From contig CALALQ010000077.1 of assembly GCA_937925595.1 (NCBI GenBank), forward strand, positions 1-6,747: a stretch of DNA of 6,747 nt, given 5' to 3'. This stretch comes from an uncultured Demequina sp. GTDB taxonomy: Bacteria; Actinomycetota; Actinomycetes; Actinomycetales; Demequinaceae. Below, piece after piece: positions 1 to 5,976 of this stretch (within the stretch, counting starts at the first letter, position 1; every line of letters starts with the position of its first letter). The notes under the pieces are model-generated. The model did no database searches and was not told the DNA's origin. It worked only from the letters and a program-made list of their open reading frames with translations. The position numbers and the translations under genes were made by a program.

Positions 1-554
1 TGACGGCCACCGTCAGCACCCCGGTCCACTACGTGGTGGTCGAGGAGGGCCGGTGACCCGTACACGAGCACCTCGTCGAACAGTTCGGTGGCGCCAGCCC
101 AGCGGGGTCCGGTGAGCTCGTCGCGGATGGGGCCCTCCTCCTCGTCGAGCACGTCACGCAGCCCAAGGACGAGGAGCGCGCCATCGGCTTTCGCGGTGGT
201 GAGCGGTCCGCGCAGTTCCCCGCGGGTGCCGTACGGGTGCCGGTCCACGACGACAGCGTCAGGGCGCTCATGTTCAATGAGGTCGGTGACGGTGCGGGTG
301 CGTTCCGCGATCGCGTCGTCGAACGTCATGTCGGTGTTGACGTGCCCGCCGTCGGGGGCCTTCACGAGCGCGGGGATGCGGCGGATGGTGAACCGGTCCG
401 TCTCCCGGAGCCAGCCTGGGTTCGCGGTCGTGCCGGACGCGAGCGTCGCCGTCGCGTCCGGGTCACCGGCGAGGACAGCGGTGGCGAGGCGGGTGGACCG
501 GCGGGTGTGGCCGAGGCCGACAGCATCGTGAGAGTAGAAGAGGTAGTGGGGCAT
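1..554 (-). CDS. MurG/COG4671-like glycosyltransferase, N-terminal part (3' end outside window)
   Basis: The frame reads without a stop from an ATG at 554 to the window edge, giving 184 residues; the C-terminal part is missing. The start MPHYLFYSHDAVGLGHTRRS carries the glycine-rich N-terminal loop (residues 7-19) of predicted glycosyltransferases of the COG4671/MurG-like GT-B fold. Two further blocks match my recollection of that family: DAVVVDRHPYGTRGEL (99-114) and VLGLRDVLDEEEGPIRDE (129-146). In the family the N-terminal Rossmann half binds the acceptor, and the missing C-terminal half would bind the nucleotide sugar. Third positions are almost all G/C. The ribosome site is weak (AGAGAG about 9 bases upstream), but no better start lies nearby. 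The gene diverges from the plus-strand gene at 624 across 69 bp. In a phage it could modify a surface glycan, DNA or a protein; the substrate cannot be read from the sequence. Family confident, role not. Confidence 0.85.
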   Translation of the reverse strand, partial: MPHYLFYSHDAVGLGHTRRSTRLATAVLAGDPDATATLASGTTANPGWLRETDRFTIRRIPALVKAPDGGHVNTDMTFDDAIAERTRTVTDLIEHERPDAVVVDRHPYGTRGELRGPLTTAKADGALLVLGLRDVLDEEEGPIRDELTGPRWAGATELFDEVLVYGSPALLDHHVVDRGADGGR

Positions 555-555
555 G

Positions 556-582
556 ACGGGCGCTCTCTGCGGGGACGCCCGT
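556..582. repeat. 7-bp inverted repeat in the divergent intergenic region (possible operator)
   Basis: ACGGGCG (556-562) and its exact complement CGCCCGT (576-582) face each other across 13 bases, directly upstream of the glycosyltransferase start codon and 29 bases before the ribosome site of the 624 gene. Its place between two divergent genes would suit a shared operator. It could also form a small hairpin in either leader. I see no convincing -35/-10 pair around it. Function is inference. Confidence 0.4.
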
Positions 583-610
583 TACCCTGCGGCGGGACGG
601 TACGGTTGCC

Positions 611-618
611 GGAGGAGG
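611..618 (+). promoter_or_regulatory. Strong Shine-Dalgarno site for the 624 gene
   Basis: GGAGGAGG lies five bases before the ATG at 624. It fixes the start there, although the frame stays open upstream to 237, where the sequence is antisense to the glycosyltransferase. Confidence 0.8.
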
Positions 619-623
619 CGCTG

Positions 624-1082
624 ATGGCAGAGGACACACCGGTCGATGAGGGCCCGGAGGAGGAGGAACCCGGAGGCAGCGAGCGGGTGTACCCGTCGCT
701 GGACGCGATGCTTCAGCAGCGGCGGATCCCGATGGAGAACCACGCGACCATCCGCCAGGTGATGCAGCACCTCGGCATCACCCGGTTCACGGAGCGAGCC
801 AGCTACGCGAAAGCACACCGCCCCGACGGTGGCCCCGTCATTCGTGTCGCCTCCGGCTGGGTGGGCGGGTTCACCAGTCGTGAGGAAGCGGAAGCCGCCG
901 CCGGGGACCGGCCCTATCGGGATGTGTGGCCGAGCGGCCGGAAGAACCTGTGGGGTATGACCCTGCCCGCCTCCGGCGGTTCCAGCACGACCGGTCTTCG
1001 ACGGAAACGGGACGAGCGGGACTACGGGACCTGCCCGACCTGCACGATGAAGTTCACGCCCGCCGGCACCTGCCTGTGCTGA
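624..1082 (+). CDS. Unknown 152-aa protein with C-terminal four-cysteine knuckle
   Basis: I do not recognise this protein. The ATG at 624 follows an excellent ribosome site (GGAGGAGG, spacer five). The first 20 residues are very acidic (DEGPEEEEPGG). A basic, mixed region around 30-110 follows, with a possible short helical domain (HATIRQVMQHLGITRF, 40-55) and a glycine/aromatic stretch (VASGWVGGF, 75-83). A low-complexity Ser/Gly/Arg linker (117-131) leads to C137-P-T-C140-x9-C150-L-C152. This C-x2-C-x9-C-x-C cluster at the extreme C-terminus would suit one zinc ion, and the last residue is itself a cysteine. Such tails occur on small nucleic-acid- or protein-binding proteins, but nothing here decides between them. 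It is the only plus-strand gene in the window, diverges from the glycosyltransferase, and converges with the 1084 gene, with one base between the two stop codons. Confidence 0.8.
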   Translation: MAEDTPVDEGPEEEEPGGSERVYPSLDAMLQQRRIPMENHATIRQVMQHLGITRFTERASYAKAHRPDGGPVIRVASGWVGGFTSREEAEAAAGDRPYRDVWPSGRKNLWGMTLPASGGSSTTGLRRKRDERDYGTCPTCTMKFTPAGTCLC

Positions 1083-1083
1083 G

Positions 1084-1500
1084 TCAGCGGAACCCGAGCT
1101 CGCGTCCGGCGCCGCGCCAAGTCAGCTCCGCGTGCGGGAGGAGGGCTGTGAACGCGGCCCGCTTCTGGTCGATGACGTCCGCGAGCTGCGCCAGCTCCTC
1201 GTCGCGCTCCGGGGACGGTTCGGCCTTGTCGCGAAGCCACAGGGCGCGGGTCCGTGCCGTCTGGAACTCCTCCGCGAGCCCCGCCGCCTCCCACAGCACG
1301 TCACCGGGAACGGTCGCCGGGTCCGCCTTCGTGAGCTCAGTGAACCCGCGGAGGTGACGCAGGTGCGCCCCGGCGCGCTGGAGCGTCCGTTCCTGGATGG
1401 TGTCGGCGATGTACGCGGCACCGTATCCGGCGGCCGACACCGCGATGACCCACATACCGACAGGGCCGACTGTGTTCAGCTCGAACAACTGCTGCTGCAC
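1084..1500 (-). CDS. Membrane protein of unknown function, part downstream of the in-frame TGA
   Basis: This open frame encodes up to 138 residues from a GTG at 1500. Residues 13-34 (VGMWVIAVSAAGYGAAYIADTI) form one hydrophobic span. A charged, mostly helical tail (35-138) rich in Arg, Glu and Ala follows, likely cytoplasmic, perhaps coiled-coil around 90-115. The GTG has no Shine-Dalgarno sequence. Directly upstream, in the same frame and without any ATG/GTG/TTG, the 24 codons between the TGA (1573-1575) and the GTG encode another hydrophobic span (AAAVTFVAGALGLLAGAV). That span runs straight into this ORF, so the natural protein probably starts at 1665 and crosses the TGA (see the 1573-1665 entry). 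If so, this is the C-terminal part of a roughly 193-residue two-span protein and the GTG start is an artefact. The family is not recognised; the two-span hairpin topology is holin-like in outline only. Confidence 0.6.
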   Translation of the reverse strand: MQQQLFELNTVGPVGMWVIAVSAAGYGAAYIADTIQERTLQRAGAHLRHLRGFTELTKADPATVPGDVLWEAAGLAEEFQTARTRALWLRDKAEPSPERDEELAQLADVIDQKRAAFTALLPHAELTWRGAGRELGFR

Positions 1501-1572
1501 AGCGCCAGCAAGTAGTCCCAGCGCACCGGCGACGAACGTGACCGCCGCAGCCGTGCCGGCAGCGTTCCGCGC

Positions 1573-1665
1573 TCAGTCGGCGGCGGCCTCGAGGCGCAGG
1601 AGCCTGTGCACGCGCGACCCAGCGTTCGGGTCCACGACATGGTGGGAATGAATGTGGGTGGTCAT
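1573..1665 (-). CDS. Upstream 30-codon part of the TGA-split membrane gene
   Basis: ATG at 1665 opens a 30-residue frame (starts MTTHIHSHHVVDPNAG, ends LEAAAD) closed by TGA at 1573-1575. Translation here is well supported: GGAGG (1673-1677) sits seven bases upstream, and the ATG overlaps the stop of the 36-aa gene in an ATGA junction typical of coupled phage genes. The frame continues past the TGA with GC-rich codons into the 1084-1500 ORF. The sense of the protein also continues: a soluble His-rich head, then two membrane spans, then a charged tail. The TGA could have come from CGA (Arg) or TGG (Trp) by one substitution, could be read through, or could be a sequencing error. It may also be a genuine 30-aa peptide. 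A broken or readthrough gene is my preferred reading. Confidence 0.6.
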   Translation of the reverse strand: MTTHIHSHHVVDPNAGSRVHRLLRLEAAAD

Positions 1666-1772
1666 GCGAAAGCCTCCACGGCGAAGGCGAGAAGTGCGAC
1701 GGTGGCGGCGACGACAGCGACCCCGCACGCGATCGCACCGGGGATGCCGGGGTGGCGGAAGAGAAGGTTCAC
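1662..1772 (-). CDS. 36-aa single-span membrane peptide
   Basis: GTG at 1772 opens a 36-residue frame. A short basic head (NLLFRHPGIPG, with R6 and H7) precedes one strongly hydrophobic alanine/valine span (about residues 13-32). The ending VEAFA leaves one acidic residue after the span, so the basic end is probably cytoplasmic. A purine-rich GGGGGAGAG abuts the GTG; the spacing is shorter than ideal. The gene follows the 278-aa gene by 46 bases, and its TGA overlaps the next ATG as ATGA. The frame is open upstream to 1961, but that part overlaps the 278-aa gene and reads as an Arg/Ser-rich shadow, so I use 1772. Possible roles (a small holin partner or a membrane regulator) are guesses. Confidence 0.55.
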   Translation of the reverse strand: MNLLFRHPGIPGAIACGVAVVAATVALLAFAVEAFA

Positions 1773-1818
1773 CTCTCCCCCATGGGCGAGCCCTGCCGGG
1801 AGAGTGCGTGCCCGTCGG

Positions 1819-2655
1819 TTACGCCGCGTCTGCCGGTGCTGGGCGCGGAGAGAAGTACGCCTCTCGTATCGCTGCCGCCGCTTTCCCGGAGTGGACGATG
1901 TAGGACGCTGAAACAGGGACGACCCATCCATCTCCGTCCCGAGTTGCGGCATGGAGGTCACGGGAAGTAGGCGCGTGGATTTCCGCCGTGCGCCCGAACC
2001 CGAACCGCAGCAGGTACGTCACGTAGCCCTTCAGGTAGCGGCTGAGTCCGATGTCGTATCGGGCGCGGAGGTACTTGCGTCCGTCCCAGGCGGTCTCCTC
2101 GACGAGGAGATGCTCGCTGTCGGGGACAGGGATGTTGAGGTACGCCGTGTCTCGCATGACGCCCAGCTCATCGAGAGTCGATTCGAGGACCGGTTCGGTC
2201 GCGTCCGGCGAGAACACCTGTGCGTGCAGCACCCTCAGCCGTGCCTCCTCGGCAGCCTCGGCCTTCAACTGCTCGGCCCACTCCCGTTCACGCTCAATCC
2301 GCCGTGCGGCATCCGCTTCCTGCTTGGCGGCCCACGCGCCGTACTGGGCCTTGATGTACATGGGGCGCACCAGCCCGAGACGGAACCGGCCGTCGGCTGA
2401 CTCGACGAGCGCGGTGGGCATGTCGGCCCGGTACTCCGCTGCCTTCGCGATGAGTTCAGCGTGACGTTCCGGGGTGTCCTCGCCGCGCTCGGCGAACGTG
2501 ACGTAGAGGAGCCAGCCGCGCTTCATGTTCCCGGGCTTGCAGGGTTCGATGAGGTCGCCTTCGAGGCGGTTCACCTTGTCCAGGGTGACCAGAGCGACGC
2601 GGACGTCGCACCCAATCACGTAGATGGAGTCGAGGTCGAGTTCGGCGAGCTGCAT
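1819..2655 (-). CDS. Unknown 278-aa protein with central charged helix
   Basis: I do not recognise a family. The protein seems to have three parts. An N-terminal alpha/beta region (1-105) has strand-like runs (IYVIGCDVRVALVTL 11-25, GWLLYVTFAERG 47-58, RFRLGLVRPMYI 90-101). A long charged helix follows at about 107-146, rich in Ala, Glu and Arg and probably coiled coil. The C-terminal region (about 165-270) has further strand-like runs (YLNIPV 172-177, HLLVEETAWDGRKYLRARYD 182-201, YVTYLLRFGF 211-220, GWVVPVSASYIV 243-254). No signal peptide or membrane span is seen. ATG at 2655 has only a poorly spaced AGAGG before it. The gene heads the minus-strand cluster with the two small membrane genes. 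It lies just beyond the terminator at 2708-2739, so it needs its own promoter in 2656-2707 or readthrough. Confidence 0.8.
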   Translation of the reverse strand: MQLAELDLDSIYVIGCDVRVALVTLDKVNRLEGDLIEPCKPGNMKRGWLLYVTFAERGEDTPERHAELIAKAAEYRADMPTALVESADGRFRLGLVRPMYIKAQYGAWAAKQEADAARRIEREREWAEQLKAEAAEEARLRVLHAQVFSPDATEPVLESTLDELGVMRDTAYLNIPVPDSEHLLVEETAWDGRKYLRARYDIGLSRYLKGYVTYLLRFGFGRTAEIHAPTSRDLHAATRDGDGWVVPVSASYIVHSGKAAAAIREAYFSPRPAPADAA

Positions 2656-2707
2656 ACCTCTGACATGCGCAGTCCGGGGTTGTTTTCCGGGTCATGCTGT
2701 GGGCACG

Positions 2708-2739
2708 ACGAAGGCCCCCGGTTTCCCGGGGGCCTTCGT
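2708..2739 (-). terminator. Hairpin terminator behind the homing endonuclease
   Basis: A perfect 14-bp stem, ACGAAGGCCCCCGG (2708-2721) with CCGGGGGCCTTCGT (2726-2739), closes a four-base loop. On the minus strand the loop reads GAAA, a GNRA tetraloop, which fits transcription in that direction. It starts 13 bases after the endonuclease stop. There is no long T-run, as is common for GC-rich actinobacterial terminators. The sequence is nearly the same as the hairpin at 3525-3554. Confidence 0.85.
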
Positions 2740-2752
2740 GCCGGTCAACCGC

Positions 2753-3499
2753 TTACGATTGAGCGGCCGCGCGGTCGTCAAGGCAGTGCCTGCACGTCTC
2801 CTTGAACACACCTTTGTTCGTGTGGTGGCGCGTGTGGGCATTGCGCACACTGGACGGCATCGGACGCCCTTTGAGCGCAAGCGAACGCTGGAGTTTCTCC
2901 TCCGCTGTGAACTTCTTGCCGTAGTTCGGGTTGCGCTCTCCCCTCTTCTGCTCCGAGAGCCGGCGCCGAGTTTCTTCGCTCCGCTTCACGCCGTATGAGG
3001 GGTGCGCCGGGCCGAACTTCCCATAGTTCGGATTGTCGGCGCCCGTTCGCGTGCCCTTCCGCTGCCGCGACATGAGCGCCTTCGTCTCATCCGTGTGACG
3101 GAACTCCGCCATCCGGGCCAGGTGCGCTTGGCGACGTTCCTCCGTCCATGGGACATCTACAAGCCCCCCACCTCCGGCCGCTATGTTGGTGAGACGGTGC
3201 CCCTGCTCGCGCAGCCGTTCTATCCAGCGGATCTCCGCTTCCGCGAGGTCATCCGCGTTCGTCATCACGACCTCGAGCGTGACCATTTCGACCACGTGCT
3301 GCTCGTGAAGTCGTTTGGCGAGCCACCGGCTTACATAGAGGTGCTTCCCGCTCCTAGCATCCGACCAGTGCTTCCATAGTCGCTCGATGGGCCGGTGCTG
3401 ACGGGTGATCCCGACGTACCGAAAATCTTCCTGGCGGAGGTCCCGCAGTCCGTAGACAAGCCCGAACACCCCGGGCGGCATCTCGTGCGGTGCTTGCAT
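2753..3499 (-). CDS. GIY-YIG homing endonuclease with NUMOD3-type repeats
   Basis: A free-standing phage homing endonuclease that would cut a cognate site and promote its own copying. Numbered from the ATG at 3499 (248 aa): the GIY-YIG nuclease domain spans about 10-110, with the first motif as VYG (15-17) and the second as YVG (28-30). R40 is a likely catalytic arginine, and E89 in AEIRWIERL the metal-binding glutamate. TNIAAGGGG (104-112) is the usual bridge to the DNA-binding part. NUMOD3-type units follow: NPNYG (156-160), HPSYG (166-170) and NPNYG (190-194), each with a basic helix behind. The tail carries H222, H225, H226 and C236-x2-C239, a possible zinc site. All catalytic positions look intact. 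A GTG at 3517 would add six residues; neither start has a well-spaced ribosome site (GGAG is only two bases before 3499). It sits 69 bases behind nrdE, between two similar terminators. Confidence 0.9.
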   Translation of the reverse strand: MQAPHEMPPGVFGLVYGLRDLRQEDFRYVGITRQHRPIERLWKHWSDARSGKHLYVSRWLAKRLHEQHVVEMVTLEVVMTNADDLAEAEIRWIERLREQGHRLTNIAAGGGGLVDVPWTEERRQAHLARMAEFRHTDETKALMSRQRKGTRTGADNPNYGKFGPAHPSYGVKRSEETRRRLSEQKRGERNPNYGKKFTAEEKLQRSLALKGRPMPSSVRNAHTRHHTNKGVFKETCRHCLDDRAAAQS

Positions 3500-3524
3500 A
3501 ACTCCGCTATGCGCCACGACGCGG

Positions 3525-3554
3525 CGAAGGCCCCCGACGAATCGGGGGCCTTCG
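3525..3554 (-). terminator. Hairpin terminator behind nrdE
   Basis: A perfect 13-bp stem, CGAAGGCCCCCGA (3525-3537) with TCGGGGGCCTTCG (3542-3554), has a four-base loop. On the minus strand the loop is TTCG (UUCG in RNA), a stable tetraloop that supports this direction. It begins 14 bases after the nrdE stop. Only 25 bases separate it from the endonuclease ATG at 3499, which leaves no obvious room for a promoter, so the endonuclease probably depends on readthrough. Confidence 0.88.
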
Positions 3555-3568
3555 TGTTGCTTAGCTGG

Positions 3569-5788
3569 TTAGAGCTGGCAGGAAACGCAGTTGGCCTGCT
3601 CCGTGCCTTCCAGCGCGAGCTGGCGGATACGGGCGTAGTAGATGGTCTTGATGCCCTTGCGCCACGCGTAGATTTGCGCCTTGTTCACGTCACGGGTCGT
3701 GGCGGTGTCCTTGAAGAACAGCGTCAGCGACAGTCCCTGGTCGACGTGCTCGGTCGCTGCGGCGTACACGTCGATGACGGCCTCGTAGCCGAGCTCGTAC
3801 GCGTCACGGAAGTACGCGATGTTGTCGTCGCGCAGGCCCGGCGCCGGGTAGTACACCCGGCCGAGCTTGCCTTCCTTGCGGATCTCGATGGGTGCGGCCA
3901 CCGGGTGGATGGACGACGTCGAGTTGTTGATGTACGAGATGGAACCGGTCGGCGGGATGGCCTGGAGGTTCTGGTTGTAGATACCGCTCTCGGCGACGGA
4001 GACGGCGAGAGCGGCCCAGTCAGCCTTGGAGGGCACCGTCAGCTTGTACTTGCGGAACAGCGCCTTCACCGCGTCCGTCTGCGGCTTCCACGAGCGGGTG
4101 ACGTACTTCTCGAAGTACACGCCCACCTGACGCTTCTCACCGTCGACCGTCACCGTCAGCGACGCGTCGTCGCGGGCGGCGTAGTCGGAACGCTCGAAGC
4201 CCTCGAACGTCTCGCCGCGCTCAGTGGCGATGCGGTTCGACGCGGCGATGGCGTGGAAGGCGATGGTAGCGAAGTAGGAGCTGGTGAAGTCCACGGCCTC
4301 CGGGGAGTCGTAGTGGATGAGCTCCTGGCCGAGGAACCCGTGCAGGTTCATCTGACCGAGACCGATGGCGTGCGACTTGGCGTTGCCGTTCGCGATCGAG
4401 GGGACCGCGCCGATGTTCGACAGGTCGGACACGGCCGACAGGGCACGGATGGCTGCGTCCACGGTGCCGCCGAGGTCGCCGCCGGCGATGGCCTTGGCGA
4501 TGTTCAGCGAGCCGAGGTTGCAGGAGATGTCCTTGCCGATGGTGTCGTAGTCGAGGTTCTCCTTGTAGGTGGACGGCGTGTTCACCTGGAGGATCTCGGA
4601 GCACAGGTTCGACATGTTGATGCGACCCTCGATGGGGTTCGCCTTGTTGACCGTGTCCTCGAAGACGATGTACGGGTAGCCGGACTCGAACTGCAGCTCG
4701 GCGACCGTCTGGAAGAACTCGCGGGCGTTGACCTTGGTCTTCTTGATGCGGGCGTCGTCGACCATCTCGCGGTACTTCTCCGTGACGGAGATGTCGCCGA
4801 ACGGGATGCCGTAGACCTTCTCGACGTCGTACGGCGAGAACAGGTACATGTCCTCGTCGTTCTTCGCGAGCTCGAACGTGATGTCGGGGACGACGACACC
4901 GAGCGAGAGGGTCTTGATGCGGATCTTCTCGTCCGCGTTCTCACGCTTCGTGTCCAGGAACCGCATGATGTCGGGGTGGTGCGCGTTCAGGTACACCGCA
5001 CCGGCACCCTGGCGTGCGCCGAGCTGGTTCGCGTACGAGAAAGAGTCTTCCAGGAGCTTCATCACGGGGATGACGCCCGACGACTGGTTCTCGATCTGCT
5101 TGATGGGTGCGCCGTGCTCACGGATGTTCGTGAGGTTCAGGGCGACGCCGCCGCCGCGCTTGGACAGCTGTAGGGCGGAGTTGATGCCGCGGGCGATGGA
5201 CTCCATGTTGTCCTCGACGCGGAGGAGGAAGCACGAGACGAGCTCGCCGCGCTGCGCCTTGCCAGCGTTGAGGATGGTGGGGGTCGCGGGCTGGAAGCGG
5301 CCGAGGATGATCTCGTCGGCGAGCTTGGACGCGAGGGCCTGGTCACCGCGGGCGAGGTACAGGGCGGTGACCGTGACACGGTCCTCCCAGCGCTCGAGGT
5401 AGCGCTTGCCGTCGAAGGTCTTGAGGACGTAGGAGGTGTACGCCTTGAACGCGCCGAGGAACGTCTCGAAGCGGAAGCGGTGCCCGTAGACCTGCTTGAA
5501 CAGGGCCTTCACGAACTCGGCCGGGTACTGGTCGAACGCCTCACGCTCGTAGTAGGCGTTCTCGAAGAGGTAGTCGAGCTTCTCCTCGAGCGAGTGGAAG
5601 TACACGGTGTTCTGGTTGACGTGGTCGAGGAAGTACGACCGGGCGGCAGCCTTGTCGGCGTCGAACTGAATGTTGCCGTCCGCGTCGTACAGGTTCAGCA
5701 TCGCGTTCAGCGCGTGGTAGTCCAGGCCCTGGTAGGCCGGGTTCGTGCGGTAGGAGGGGAGGTCTGAGACCTCGGCGGCAGAGCTCAT
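3569..5788 (-). CDS. nrdE: Class Ib ribonucleoside-diphosphate reductase, large (alpha) subunit
   Basis: NrdE reduces ribonucleoside diphosphates to deoxy forms, using a radical delivered by the NrdF dimanganese/diiron subunit. The 739-aa protein (ATG at 5788) has the small class Ib N-terminal domain and no ATP cone, then the ten-stranded barrel. Active-site residues are all present: C186 (ELVSCFLLR) and C423 (ISCNLGSLN) as the redox pair, and the radical cysteine C396 with N394 and E398 (SNLCSEILQ). Also present are the PPTGSIS loop (612-618), the radical-transfer tyrosine pair Y717-Y718, and the C-terminal shuttle C734-V-S-C737. Long runs match actinobacterial NrdE as I know it. Compared with that, residues about 537-555 look like an insertion. 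The frame is open to an ATG at 5893, but that extension is Pro/Arg/Ser-rich and lacks a ribosome site; GGA six bases before 5788 and family N-termini favour 5788. No nrdF, nrdH or nrdI is in the window. Probably active and host-derived. Confidence 0.97.
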   Translation of the reverse strand: MSSAAEVSDLPSYRTNPAYQGLDYHALNAMLNLYDADGNIQFDADKAAARSYFLDHVNQNTVYFHSLEEKLDYLFENAYYEREAFDQYPAEFVKALFKQVYGHRFRFETFLGAFKAYTSYVLKTFDGKRYLERWEDRVTVTALYLARGDQALASKLADEIILGRFQPATPTILNAGKAQRGELVSCFLLRVEDNMESIARGINSALQLSKRGGGVALNLTNIREHGAPIKQIENQSSGVIPVMKLLEDSFSYANQLGARQGAGAVYLNAHHPDIMRFLDTKRENADEKIRIKTLSLGVVVPDITFELAKNDEDMYLFSPYDVEKVYGIPFGDISVTEKYREMVDDARIKKTKVNAREFFQTVAELQFESGYPYIVFEDTVNKANPIEGRINMSNLCSEILQVNTPSTYKENLDYDTIGKDISCNLGSLNIAKAIAGGDLGGTVDAAIRALSAVSDLSNIGAVPSIANGNAKSHAIGLGQMNLHGFLGQELIHYDSPEAVDFTSSYFATIAFHAIAASNRIATERGETFEGFERSDYAARDDASLTVTVDGEKRQVGVYFEKYVTRSWKPQTDAVKALFRKYKLTVPSKADWAALAVSVAESGIYNQNLQAIPPTGSISYINNSTSSIHPVAAPIEIRKEGKLGRVYYPAPGLRDDNIAYFRDAYELGYEAVIDVYAAATEHVDQGLSLTLFFKDTATTRDVNKAQIYAWRKGIKTIYYARIRQLALEGTEQANCVSCQL

Positions 5789-5804
5789 CTGCGTCCAATC
5801 TGTC

Positions 5805-5835
5805 GTGAGTCGAATTACCGGTGGCGACGACTCAC
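5805..5835 (-). promoter_or_regulatory. 8-bp inverted repeat just upstream of nrdE (possible operator or leader hairpin)
   Basis: GTGAGTCG (5805-5812) and CGACTCAC (5828-5835) are exact complements across 15 bases. A smaller palindrome, ACCGGT (5817-5822), sits almost at the centre. The nearer arm ends 16 bases before the nrdE start codon. A two-fold symmetric site in this position could bind a repressor of nrdE or fold in the mRNA leader and limit ribosome access. Symmetry is seen; function is inference. Confidence 0.45.
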
Positions 5836-5896
5836 AGGCGCGTGGAGAGAAGCGCGAGAGTGGGCCGTGGCCACCGGTGGGGGTAGTCCTCATGTA

Positions 5897-5912
5897 CGCG
5901 GCGGCCGCCGCG
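5897..5912. repeat. 16-bp perfect palindrome in the nrdE upstream region
   Basis: CGCGGCGGCCGCCGCG is its own reverse complement and contains a NotI-type GCGGCCGC core. Such strings arise more easily in GC-rich DNA, so this may be chance. It lies about 110 bases upstream of nrdE, a plausible place for a regulator. Confidence 0.35.
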
Positions 5913-5950
5913 AACGGGCGGGGACGCTTCTTCCCTATGCGTGAGCGGGT

Positions 5951-5976
5951 AGCGAGAACGCCCCGGAGCGTTCGCT
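5951..5976 (-). terminator. Possible hairpin terminator for the BI-1 gene
   Basis: On the minus strand, AGCGA pairs with TCGCT and, inside that, ACGC pairs with GCGT, with a two-base bulge on one side and a six-base loop. It lies about 130 bases beyond the BI-1 stop and upstream of nrdE. There is no T-run after it, and the stem is far weaker than the two perfect hairpins elsewhere in the window. It could equally be a leader structure. Confidence 0.3.

Noticed and set aside
88..623. Plus-strand ORFs at 88-531 and the upstream extension (237-623) of the 624 gene
   Set aside because: They lie opposite a recognisable glycosyltransferase and read as low-complexity Arg/Val/Ser. The strong ribosome site at 611-618 sets the start at 624.
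555..623. Sigma-70-like promoters between the divergent genes
   Set aside because: I looked for -35/-10 pairs on both strands and saw only isolated weak matches such as TACGGT at 601-606, without a partner at the right spacing.
1773..1961. Longer 99-aa version of the small membrane peptide starting at 1961
   Set aside because: Its first 63 residues overlap the end of the 278-aa gene in another frame and are Arg/Ser/Thr-rich shadow sequence.
3395..5173. A 592-codon plus-strand ORF opposite nrdE
   Set aside because: It is antisense to a fully conserved nrdE and consists largely of Val, Leu, Arg, Asp and Gly, as expected from the complement of GC-rich codons. It has no recognisable domain.
5789..5893. 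N-terminal extension of NrdE to the ATG at 5893
   Set aside because: The extra 35 residues are Pro/Arg/Ser-rich, have no ribosome site, and are not typical of NrdE. They would also cover the inverted repeat at 5805-5835.
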